A stretch of DNA of 64,000 nucleotides, taken from Symsagittifera roscoffensis. Taxonomy: Eukaryota; Xenacoelomorpha; Acoela; Convolutidae. Positions 38,975 to 49,200 of the stretch are shown here, piece by piece. The notes below the pieces were generated by a model. That model did not search any database, was not told where the DNA came from, and worked only from the letters and a program-made list of their open reading frames with translations. The first letter of the stretch is position 1, and each line of letters opens with the position of its first letter. The translations under genes and the position numbers were made by a program. The stretch is taken from assembly GCF_963678635.1 (NCBI RefSeq), contig NC_087068.1:46889785-46953784 (forward strand). Reading direction: 5' to 3'.

Positions 38975-41295
38975 CTGTAAACGTGTGGAATTCACAATAT
39001 CTCTAGGCCGACCTTTCACTCTACTTCGTGTCGCCGCTATATGTTTCCCTTTTACACTGGGTCGGTGGGGCAACCAAGTACCAGTGCTGTTCACAATCCC
39101 AAAAGGGTTAATTTGGTGGATAGCCGGTCTGTATCGTATTATGTTGCTCGCCCCCTTTTTTGGTGCTCTTCCGGCTGTACCTCTCTCGTCAATCGATAAT
39201 CGCTCGCAACAACACTTTCGATAATAAGAATGAATTAAGAGATAAATATAATCCAACTACAGAATGGCCTATAATTGGCCCAGATAAAGATTATTCGTTC
39301 AATTAAGGAGAAGGGTTTGCGATTATTATTAATTAACTAACTGCCTCTAACAGTTATCAACACTTCACTAGTATCAACTTCCAGAGGTGCCTCTCTGAGT
39401 TTCACTTTCTTCTTGAAAGTACTTAGAAAAATTACCCTACCCGATAAATTAACAACTTTCGCGAAGTTGTTCCTTTAAGGTTTTTCGTAACTTTTTCTAA
39501 CCAACTTGATTAGTCTCTCCTAATTTTTGTTCTGTTTTTGTCGCAAAGGTCGACCGGAACGTTCGTACCTTAAGTCTATTTACCCTTAGTTTTAGTTAGA
39601 GATGCCATCCCCTTATAAGTCTTAGCATTTACCTTTATGCCTCCTACGCAACGTTCCAGTTCATAAACTCGGCATGATCACATTAATTTAAATGCCAGGT
39701 TCCAAATGCCAATCAAAGCTATGCAAAACAAATAGCAAATGCAACTTCAACTCAATCCAAGCTATATTTACATATCAACATTACCAAGGACTTTATTTAA
39801 CTTTCCCGTAACTTTTCCCGTCTCCCACACTTAGGGTAAATTCACAAAGGACTTAATTTCCTAATTATCATAATCCAAAATTTCCCATGCATAACCTATT
39901 CAAATTTCAACCTAATCGACCTTCAGGTTAAGTCATTCCCCCAACTAGTGTCCAATTGAGCCAAAAAAAACATCTCCCAGAAGCCAATGGAATATCCAGT
40001 ACATTTCTAATATTTATGTTAATTAATTCCCTATTCCCTCTGTCATATTGCCAAATTAATATGCGACTACTTTTCTGTGCCATTGACGCATTTCTATTAA
40101 TAGTTCATTCGCCAAGTCAAAATTTAACCCAATGTTTATTTAACTAACTCGTATTAAATCCAACAATATACCACTATACATTAAGCCAAGATATTCCATC
40201 GAATTCCAGGAAATGCCTAACTAATTTCCTATGCACGCAAATTGTCACCCAATATCAATAACATATCTCTATTAACTCCCCTGATTACGAGACATATGAT
40301 TTGGGCTACTTTCCGGTGCTAATTTTAGGGGTTTCGGGGCTAAAATTCCAAAAGGTCAAGTAAAGGTCAACCCGGGGTCACCCGGGGTCAAGTCTCCCAT
40401 AATCGGTTCGAGGTCACATGGGGTCGTACCTACCAAGTTTCATCCATATCCGACAAATACTTCTCAAGTTATCCCACTTTTAAGGTTCATTATCACTTTT
40501 CCCGGGAAAGGTCAATTAGCACCAGAAAGGTCAACCGGGAGCTGAGACCTATAGGGGTCCTTTTTACAGGGGTGGGTTATACTACACATATAAGCCATGA
40601 AATCGATATGCCCTCGCGCATTATTTTTCGCAAATAGCCCATTAGCACCTAAAAGGGGTGATATTCCCAAGTGCTAATAGCCCGTGCCATTGTCACCCAG
40701 TAGGGTCATCATCCTAATATACGATAGACCATGTCACTATCTACCATCCCTCCAAGTTTCAGCTCCCTAGGGTCATTGGGGGTCGAGAAGTAGCCTCCGG
40801 GAGTCGTGTGGGGGTTTGTTTGTTTAGGGCATAAATCGGGCCGGGGTGACCTTGGAGATCTGGAATTCCAAACTTAAGCTTCCCTCATCCAGGGCTACCA
40901 CATATTTAAAAATGAGCTCAATCGGATCATTAGTTAAGGGTTTCCGGTGGGGCCATTTGCACTTCCGGGAACCGTTATCACTCGGCCCCCAGGGGGTCAA
41001 GCGGGTCCGGCGCTTTGCATGCCCGGGTCAAATCATCTCTAGTATCACTCCATTAAATTTCATAAAGTTCGCCCTTATAGTTCCCGAGTTGGGGGGGGGG
41101 GGGGGGGGGGGGTTGGCGGGAGCTATTGCATTCACTATTTTCACTAAAGAGGGGGATTAATCCCACGAACTTAATTAAACACGAGTTTAATTTAATCTTA
41201 ACTTAACTATTTTATTATTTACCAATCAATCATTCGGTAGCGTTCTAAACGGTTTCTTCATCTTATTACATATTATTCGATTCATCATCTTTATC

Positions 41296-42255
41296 ATGGA
41301 TTTTGAATTATATACCCAAATATCCCAATATCTCCGCGCTACCCCGAAAGAACGACGGAAAATACCCCCCGGCCTTGCCCGAAACAAAAGAACCGCCTTC
41401 TGCCTTAGAGCGAAGAAGTATTCCCTCGTGGATGGATACCTACGCCGAGATGGGAAAATCGTTCTCCACAAGCTTAACGTCACCCCCGTGTTACGTAATT
41501 TACATAGGTCAACCTTAAGTCATCGGGGGAACTCTAACGATCTACACCAAGAAGCGCGATCGAAGTATTTCATAGAGGGAGACCTCCGTGATGTCTGTCG
41601 AAATGTCTGTTTCGAGTGCATTAAATGTATTGAAGCCCGGATGATCCTATCTGACGAGGTTCCTATGCGACATTTATCGTCCAAGACTCGCGAACGAATA
41701 TGCCGGACGATTATGACGCCGGTGAAGAAAGCAAAGGGAAATCGATCGCATAAACCTCGTGTCCCTGTCTTCGTTGCCGGGAAAAAACCTATCGCCACCC
41801 AAGACTGCGATAGTGCCAACGTCAACACGCACGAACCCATTACGATCGAAGGCGCTTGCACTCTTTCTTCTTGTTTATTGGATTGCCTACATTACCTTAT
41901 TACCGGGAGAAAAGTACAGTCGTACCGCTTGCAACGGACCTTAGAGGATCAGCAATTGCGTGAACGAGGACGTTTGGATTCGTTCTATTATCCTTTTCAC
42001 GATCCCAATGCGACGTTACTATCACGTGGGGTCATTGATTCCGACATGCACCTGCTCGCCGAAATGCTCGGGGTACATATATACGAGTACCGGACCGACC
42101 TAAGTCCCCCGAAATGGAATTACGTCGCGGGGAATAAACATGGTCAAAACGGATCGGAAGCTATTTACCTCCAGTATTGGCAGCAACATGAGGGGCCCCA
42201 CAAAGGGGAAGGGCATGTCGCAATTATTACCGGAATGCATCCAAAACCTACATAG
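41296..42255 (+). CDS. LTR antisense ORF: HHCC zinc module plus OTU-like protease domain (5' LTR copy)
   Basis: Same 319-residue product as at 28,626-29,585, with two differences. Position 108 is Cys here, completing the H70-x5-H76-x28-C105-x2-C108 pattern of an integrase-type zinc module, and position 270 is Ser instead of Asn. The OTU-like residues Cys188 and His307 and the LAEMLGVHIYEY block are unchanged. The intact zinc site suggests this copy is nearer to the ancestral state. Read from the LTR it points away from gag, toward the host DNA at 43.1 kb. Confidence 0.72.
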   Translation: MDFELYTQISQYLRATPKERRKIPPGLARNKRTAFCLRAKKYSLVDGYLRRDGKIVLHKLNVTPVLRNLHRSTLSHRGNSNDLHQEARSKYFIEGDLRDVCRNVCFECIKCIEARMILSDEVPMRHLSSKTRERICRTIMTPVKKAKGNRSHKPRVPVFVAGKKPIATQDCDSANVNTHEPITIEGACTLSSCLLDCLHYLITGRKVQSYRLQRTLEDQQLRERGRLDSFYYPFHDPNATLLSRGVIDSDMHLLAEMLGVHIYEYRTDLSPPKWNYVAGNKHGQNGSEAIYLQYWQQHEGPHKGEGHVAIITGMHPKPT

Positions 42256-42624
42256 TTTTATTCAAAATCCCCTTTTACTTGAACTTTTCTTATTATTTCA
42301 AATATCTTCATCATTCTCATCTTGGTATTTAATTTCGACCATTTTGGGTCCCTATTATGCACATGCTTCGATTCGTTCGTCTCCGACAAATATTTACTGC
42401 AAATATTTGCTGGATTATAGGACATTCGATTTTGGGCTGTGCGCATCATTCCTATTTCATATCTACTACATTCAAGTTACTTTTAAAACGTGAGTAATTT
42501 TTGGTATAAACTTTCAATAATTTGTTTTGAATATTTTGTAACCTGTTCTTTTAGCCAAACTTTTCATTTAACTCATAAAAAGTCCCATTTTGTCCTATTT
42601 AGAGCCGAATTTCCCGTAAAACAC

Positions 42625-42999
42625 ATGGCCACCCAATCTCATTTCGTCTGGGCCCTTCAGTTTGAGGAGGGGGAGAACGCTACCCCCTTATTTTGGGGCA
42701 GGAACCAGCCCACAGAACTCCCCTTGCGTATAAAGCTAATGAAAGTGGCCGCATACCTCGGCACACACCGCCACATCTCTGACATCACTATCGTCTACTT
42801 CAAGTATGGAGTAGAGTGCGAGATGACCGTACCAATGAATTCAACGGAGGCGTTGTGGCTCGCAAATCAATTGAGAGATTATGGGGGAAAACTTCCGGCC
42901 GAGCAAAATGAACTGGCCAGGGACATTGGCGAAGTCCTGTCCCTGGTTTCGATTTCTCACTTCGGGCCAAATACCGCTTTTTTTAAAACCCCTAATTGA
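42625..42999 (+). CDS. LTR antisense ORF of 124 codons (5' LTR copy)
   Basis: Identical to 29,955-30,329 apart from Leu for Phe after ENATP. It follows the OTU-like ORF by 370 nt on the same strand. No known domain was recognised. Confidence 0.5.
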   Translation: MATQSHFVWALQFEEGENATPLFWGRNQPTELPLRIKLMKVAAYLGTHRHISDITIVYFKYGVECEMTVPMNSTEALWLANQLRDYGGKLPAEQNELARDIGEVLSLVSISHFGPNTAFFKTPN

Positions 43000-43108
43000 T
43001 ACGTATATATCATCATGCCTGTAACTTATAACTAATAATCCGGATATCAATTCAAGTATCTATCTGCGTTTTCCGGCTATATGAGATCATAGAATTACAT
43101 ATTCTACA

Positions 43109-43113
43109 AAAGA
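43109..43113. repeat. Target site duplication AAAGA, right
   Basis: Matches 26,308-26,312. Confidence 0.93.
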
Positions 43114-43233
43114 GCTTGACGTATGGAATCAAACTAAGTCAAACACGATGAATCCAACCTTCGGACCCCATTCAGCAGAAACAGCTTCCTCCTCGAACTC
43201 CGCAACCACAAAAACGGGTAGACAAGACTCTGA
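43114..43233 (+). pseudogene. 3' end of the locus split by the provirus
   Basis: With one AAAGA removed, the frame arriving at 26,312 (RPRKTSKDIEKLIK) continues here in phase, reads a Ser/Thr-rich C-terminus (HSAETASSSNSATTKTGRQD) and stops at 43,231-43,233. This continuity is the best sign that the locus was coding before insertion. Confidence 0.55.
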
Positions 43234-44662
43234 GAACTGAGAACACAGGCCAACAACAATTTTGAAGATTAATAACAACAATTTTAAAGATTAACAAATT
43301 CAATTAACTGTCTCTAATGCAATAAAAATCATCCAATCTTGCCTCGCTATCTTGTTAGTGAGCACAAGTATTACGAAAAAGCCATCTGTAGCAAATTACA
43401 TTAAATGAAGAACTAAAAATTGAGACACACAAAAACTTTCGTCTGCCTGAAACCTGTTTGGACGATTCGGCCAAAAAAAGAAGAGATTAACGACAATTGA
43501 GAGCATCTGAAGATGTAAGATCACGAACCCCAATAGATAACCGTGTGTCGCGTAAGACATATACCTGCTAGAAAGCATCCGGAAAAAAGCTGGTTTCTGT
43601 GGTTGCAATTTTAACCATCATTTCAACCAGCTCTGTATCATCAAGTGTCCTAACGCCAAAATTAAAAAAATATATTCACATTTTTGAAAAAAAAGGATAA
43701 TTTTGATGAATTCCTCAATCAGTAAGATTATGAGTCTGAAAGAAGGTAAGATAAAGCTGCTGAATTGCCGCCTCAGAACAACCTTACTGAAATAAACTCA
43801 TTGAATACTGACAAGAATTAGGGAACAGAAGTTTTGTACGATATTGTTGAGTTTGGTGACGGTAAATATGTACAAAGTATCTATAACCTTGCTTGATATT
43901 TAGACGACTGTTCTGAATCTGAAATTATAAACGATGAAGCGTCTGAAAGTTGGGTAGATATGTTTTTAGAAACAACATTTCAGATCATCTACTCTGTCAG
44001 TGAGGATGGTGGTTCCTCAGAGTCATAACAAATAAATAGCGACAACGTTGATGTATTGTATGTCCCTATTGAGTGTCCACTTTCGAAACTAGAAGTCAAT
44101 CACGTTTTTCGCGAATTTTTTGCAGTTCGATACTTTCCTGTGAACAAAAGAAATAACTCAACTTCCTTTTAAAAAAATCATACGTCAAATAGCGAAAAAG
44201 TAAATATGAGCCTCAGCAAATTTTAAACCTTTTTCTGGAAACATAAGAAAATCATCACGACTATGTAAAATGATTGCGACAGAAATTGAGATAATTTTGA
44301 TTTGATACTGGAGGGAAAACTTAATCAACAAGACCACACATTTTTCTATAGTTTTGATGGATATACTTAAAGCACCTGTACATACATGTTTTGTGTTACA
44401 TCAGTAGTATAACTTTCATCGTTCTTCGCTTTGTTGGATAACAGATTTTTCGTCCACAACTAACACCACTGAATATACCAAAAATGAATGATTTTTCGCA
44501 ACAAAATGCATAGATACTTTTATTGTTGTTGCTTCGTCCGGGATAGCGCATCGCTTATGCTTTCGACAGATATCCAATAGTCGCATGGAATTGGCTGCTA
44601 CTTATACTTGAATAGAGCAATACAGTTTACTACAAGAATAGACAGTTACTTCGATTCTTGGT
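43234..44662. other. Spacer with a decayed duplicate of the split locus
   Basis: The segment 43,690-44,090 matches 25,510-25,860 (for example gaacagaagttttgtacgat against gaaccagaagttttgtacaa) with stops and indels, so the unknown locus is duplicated or repetitive. I see nothing else until the poly(A) signal of the acid phosphatase gene. Confidence 0.55.
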
Positions 44663-44668
44663 TTTATT
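44663..44668 (-). terminator. Poly(A) signal AATAAA of the acid phosphatase gene
   Basis: AATAAA on the minus strand lies about 20 nt past the stop codon at 44,688. Confidence 0.65.
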
Positions 44669-44687
44669 CCAAGAGCCCGATAGACAC

Positions 44688-44842
44688 TCACAGGTCGCTC
44701 ATGAACTTGAGAGGAGCGTAGTGTACTCCCCTTTTCTTCGGAGCTAGTTTGTTAGTCGCTCTATTCAGTCCACACGCGTAGGCCAGAGTGAGCAGAGTGA
44801 TGAGAAGTATGCATGAGCTTACTGATAGAACCACAAGATGAG
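44688..44842 (-). CDS. Acid phosphatase exon 9: membrane anchor and tail
   Basis: After the acceptor tgtttcag the exon encodes LVVLSVSSCILLITLLTLAY (helix) and a basic tail NKLAPKKRGVHYAPLKFMSD. Y-A-P-L fits the YxxPhi signal used by lysosomal membrane proteins. Confidence 0.8.
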
Positions 44843-46234
44843 CTGAAACAAGTTGAGGTCCAGTTGTAAAAACAGTTTCAGTAACGCTGAAGCATAGCTA
44901 CATCTCACAAACAAGTTAACATAGCCAACAGAAAGTTGGAAAAATGTCAATGATCTCAAGAAAGCCAAAGACAAGCAAACTGATTGATTTTTGAACATTT
45001 TTCAACATTTGAAGAAAAGACATCACGTTTAAGCTCCTTGAAATTATAGCTAGAGTCTTTTTAGGAGGGACAAATTTTTCATGAAACTGACCCAATTGGA
45101 AAAAAACGGATCAAAATTTTTTTTAACCTCTGGGTAACATCTGGGCGCCATTTGCACATTCGTAATTTCCTAAATAATTTTGCTGGGCTAAGAGGCTCCC
45201 TTTGATTTAAGTTTTAAGTTTTATTTTTAGACGCTAGAAAAAAGCCAGAATGACCCGTTTTTGTGGTAAAATTTTGGGTCTGAATTTTGCAAAAAAATGT
45301 ACCAATATTAATTCTGTTGCAAGACCATCGACGAATTCAAGTGGAAACTGGACAAACATTGGAAAGCGATTGGAATTGACATGTACGAATTCGAACGGAG
45401 ATAGGAAAAAACATTTGAATTGACCACAAGAGGCACTGCCTAATGGTCATAAAAAAACTTGACTTGATTTGACTTGAAAATCTTAGCAACTTTGATGAAT
45501 TTCTGTCTAGTGTCAACCTAATTTGAGAAAAATGCGCGTTTTGAACTTCAAGTTTTGTCCGGATAACCTAAATCAGCACTGGAAAAGCGGATAAGACATA
45601 TGCTACTAAATCGAATCGATCACCAATGAAATGGAGCACAAAGTAATATTAGTACACTGCAAGTACTGTTAGACAAGCGTTTGCCTGTGTAAAAACGATT
45701 TTTTTTAATTATCTGGACTTTTTTGTTTGATTTCTTTAAAAAAAACAGAGAATTCTAAACCACTAAAACAGTACCAATAGACTTTGCTAGCCTTCTAAAA
45801 CTAATTTCTAAAAAGTACCATCTACCAAAAAAAATTAAAATGCATCGCGTGGAAAATTACATCCCAAAATTATTCGAATTAAAATTTTCTCTCGAACATT
45901 CTGTGCCAATCTGTTAATCGAAACCAATTTACTATACACTTTAAATATTTAAGTTGAAGTGGCTAAGACTGGGAATTAACAATTTGAGCTAACATGCAGT
46001 GAATGTCAACTGGATCACTATGTCTGTGGGTCTACAGGCGGCAGCTGGGTCAGGGTTCTCCAGACCCTCCATGGATATGAAGAAATTCTCCAGCAGACAT
46101 GACTCATTCTGAGGACATCCCCAAGGCACCAGTCTATGCATGGTCATACTTTCACTCTCGTTCTTGTACAGAACGTCAACTAAAAATCTGAAACCAAAAC
46201 TGGCTCTTTAACAATTTAGTCCACCCCCCCCCAC

Positions 46235-46278
<44 letters not shown>

Positions 46279-49200
46279 TATGCCCCTACCTAAATTATTT
46301 AAAAAACTGCACCGTGTGTTGTAAATCTTCTTTTTACTGGTCTATGGAGCAATAAGCGGAAAACGTTAGCCAATAACTGATCTTAATTCCAGGTGTTGTT
46401 CAAAATATTATGGAAATCAACAATCCACCAGGGTATACTGATCGGCAATCACATTGCATTTGGCCATGCCCAAAAACTTTCACTGGCTATAAGAGAAACA
46501 AAACCTTTTCCTTTTCATTTATTCAAGTTTTCTATTTCCATCTGGCGAAAACTGAACTTGCATCAAAATAACAAACTGAAACCTGTCAACTGAATATCAG
46601 ATGGCTCTCACAAGAAGAATTAACTTACCGATCATTCGTGTAGTGAAGTTCTATGTTGATGCAACTTGTATAAACCGGATTCGACCGCAAGTCGTCGTAA
46701 TTCAAATTGGTCAGAAATCCCAGCAAGGTATTGTCGTGCTAAAAACAGACACGAATAATAAAATTTGCATTTACTTTCCAGCTTCAGCGCAACTTTGATA
46801 CGAAATGATTTTAAGGTCGCAATATTGCCGCTGATCAATTCAAAATTAAAAAACTCACGGCGTAATAGAGGTTGAAAACTGTTTCATTTTGTGTTCCATT
46901 GACAAATCCCCTCAAGTTTTCAAGTAGCAGATGAATGAAGCCTCCTGAAAAATCAACAACTGAAATTTATTCAAACATAGGATCTTACGAGAATTTGAAC
47001 AAAAAACATATCCATCTACAGTTTGCAAGTTAATAAAAAACACTGGCCGGCGATTTGCTGCCGGAAACTGTTCGGCTAAAAATCTTAAGTTATTGAGTTA
47101 GTTTTCAAAACAGTTCAAAATATTATTGTCACACCACAATATAATTGAGAATCATTCCGATACTACATATATGACAAGTATTACCGATTCAACCTGTTCT
47201 CTAACGGAAACTGATAGAAGCACTTACCTCCGCCCACTTGGTATGTTTTGACTCCTGGGTAAGTCAGTCTCAGCTCTCTTGCCTTTTGTGATATGTTCAA
47301 GATAGTTTGCCACGTATCCTCGTCCAACCAGTCGGGTAAACTCAAACCATGTGCTTTCTAAATCGAAAAAATAAAAAGAAATTCTACATAACTTCATATA
47401 CAAAAGCAAATTGAGCTTTTTTATACAACTTAATGACTCCTCGTCTGAGGCCACACATCCATCAATTCTGTCACGTTGTCTTCTGCAATTCTGCTTCTTT
47501 TGTAGACAGAACAGAACCGAGATTACACACATTACCGCTCAGCTACTTCGCAAATATAATAACATCAGCAAGTAGCAAAGGCAAAAAGTTGCTCTAAAAG
47601 GTTTGAAAAGTGAAATTAGGAAAAACGGTTTAAGTCAGCAATAAAACGGTCGACTTGTGCCTAAATTGAATCCCAGACCTATAGATTGAGTGTATCACGT
47701 CGTCACATCTACGCCATAGTCGCTTGGTAATTGTCAAACCATAGCAACCAATGTAACAGATACAATAGATGGTATTTAACTGCCAATGCTATGCCAAAAA
47801 AATGCGACCAAATGAGCACTAGTTTGAAAAAAGTTGGGTTGAAAATGCCTTATTTGGGTTGAAAAAAAGCCGACTTCGTAATGTCACACTACGCTTACTA
47901 GCTGGCTTGTGTAAGAAGGCAAGTTGCAACACGTGTAACATTTTCAAGAGCGAGCTCAGTGAATTAAGTTCTTTTCGGGAAAAGAGCACCCCGTTGCAAT
48001 GCAGGGTAATGAAAGCACCAATTGATAGTTTGGGTAGTAAATGTTTCCCCTGTCAACATTTTTTTCCATTTGTTTGCTCTGTTTCTGTTTTTGGCGATTC
48101 AGGCCGAAACAGGTAGGTCAAGTAGGCGTTGTTGTAATGAATCATGTTGCACAATCATAATTTGAATTATGGGATGTGACAGATCATAATCTTGATTTTT
48201 AGAAGCAAAAAAAAACATTCATGATTATTGAATAACGATTAATTTATGATAATCGAATCTTTTAGTGTACTCTGACTGCACCCAATTACAGGAATTGTAA
48301 TTTCAAACTTAATTTTTTTAATTCCCATTTTGAAAAACCATAGAAGCATCATCTTGAAAACTTAATGGGCCACTGGAGAAATTTGGAGGCCAGATTTGCA
48401 ACCACTGAGAGCCCCTGATTGCACCCTACTATACGGTTGGGAATTTCAAATTTCGAGATTTTTTTTAACTTAGGATTCTCGACAAAAATTGAATAAATCA
48501 TAGAAAAAAAAACGTCTTATCTCGGAAACTAAAAAGATTTGAGCACTCAACTACAAAGTTAGGAATTTCAAATTATGAAAAATCACAAAAAACGTCATAT
48601 CTCGAAAACTACAAGGAATTGAACAGTCATATTTGGAGGCAAGATTTGCAACACCCCGAAAGAACGCAACCACAGGGTTGAGAATTTCAAACTTTGAAAA
48701 ATAATAAATTTAGGTTTTCTGAAAATTTTGAAAAAATCACAAAAAACGTCACATCTCGAAAAGCACAAGGATTTGAGGAGTCATAATTGGAGGCAAGATT
48801 CGCAATCCTTAATAGTACACTGTCACAACCCAACTACAGGGTTGGGAATTTCAAACTTAACGAAAAAAATTGATATAAGTTTTGTGAATATTTTTTGAAA
48901 AAATCACAAAAAACGTCATATCTCGAAAAACAAAGAATTGGGCAGTCATATTTGGAGGCAAGATTCGGAATCCTTGAGAGTACTCTGGCAGAACCCAAAT
49001 ACAGGGTTGGGAATTTCAGCTTTTGCGAAAAAAAAATTGATATAAGTTTTCTGAATATTTTTTGAAAAAAATCACAAAAAACGTCATATCTCGAAAAATA
49101 CAAAGATTTGAACAGTCACATCTGGAGGCAAGTTTTCCCAACTCCTTGGAGTACCCTGACAGCACCTAACTACGGGGTTGGAAATTTCGAATTTTGAAAA

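Larger units (their letters stand above)
26313..43108 (-). mobile_element. Full-length env-bearing Ty3/gypsy-type provirus with 4.1-kb LTRs
   Basis: The element is 16,796 bp on the minus strand. The LTRs at 26,313-30,438 and 38,976-43,108 begin TGTA and end TACA on the plus strand and are flanked by AAAGA. Order in element sense: 5' LTR, short leader, gag (38,877), pol (to 33,521), env (33,218-30,834), 3' UTR, polypurine tract, 3' LTR. All three genes are open. By eye the LTRs differ at about 6 positions plus a G-run length change and a 10-bp tandem duplication, so insertion is recent. LTRs of Ty3/gypsy elements are usually a few hundred bp; these are about ten times longer and carry two ORFs on the opposite strand. 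The element is richer in GC than its surroundings. The canonical TG/CA ends and 5-bp duplication differ from those of insect errantiviruses. It splits the locus at 25.1-43.2 kb. Confidence 0.95.
38976..43108 (-). repeat. 5' LTR of the provirus (4,133 bp)
   Basis: This LTR is a direct repeat of 26,313-30,438. Relative to that copy it has an extra 10-bp unit (cccggggtca twice, near 40,370-40,390), a 22-base G run, and about six substitutions noted by eye, for example near 40,567, 40,645, 41,192, 41,617, 42,105 and 42,690. The element promoter is expected here. Confidence 0.95.

Noticed and set aside
26313-43108. Segmental duplication as the explanation for the 4.1-kb direct repeats
   Set aside because: TG...CA ends, AAAGA duplication, polypurine tract and a central gag-pol-env show that they are LTRs.
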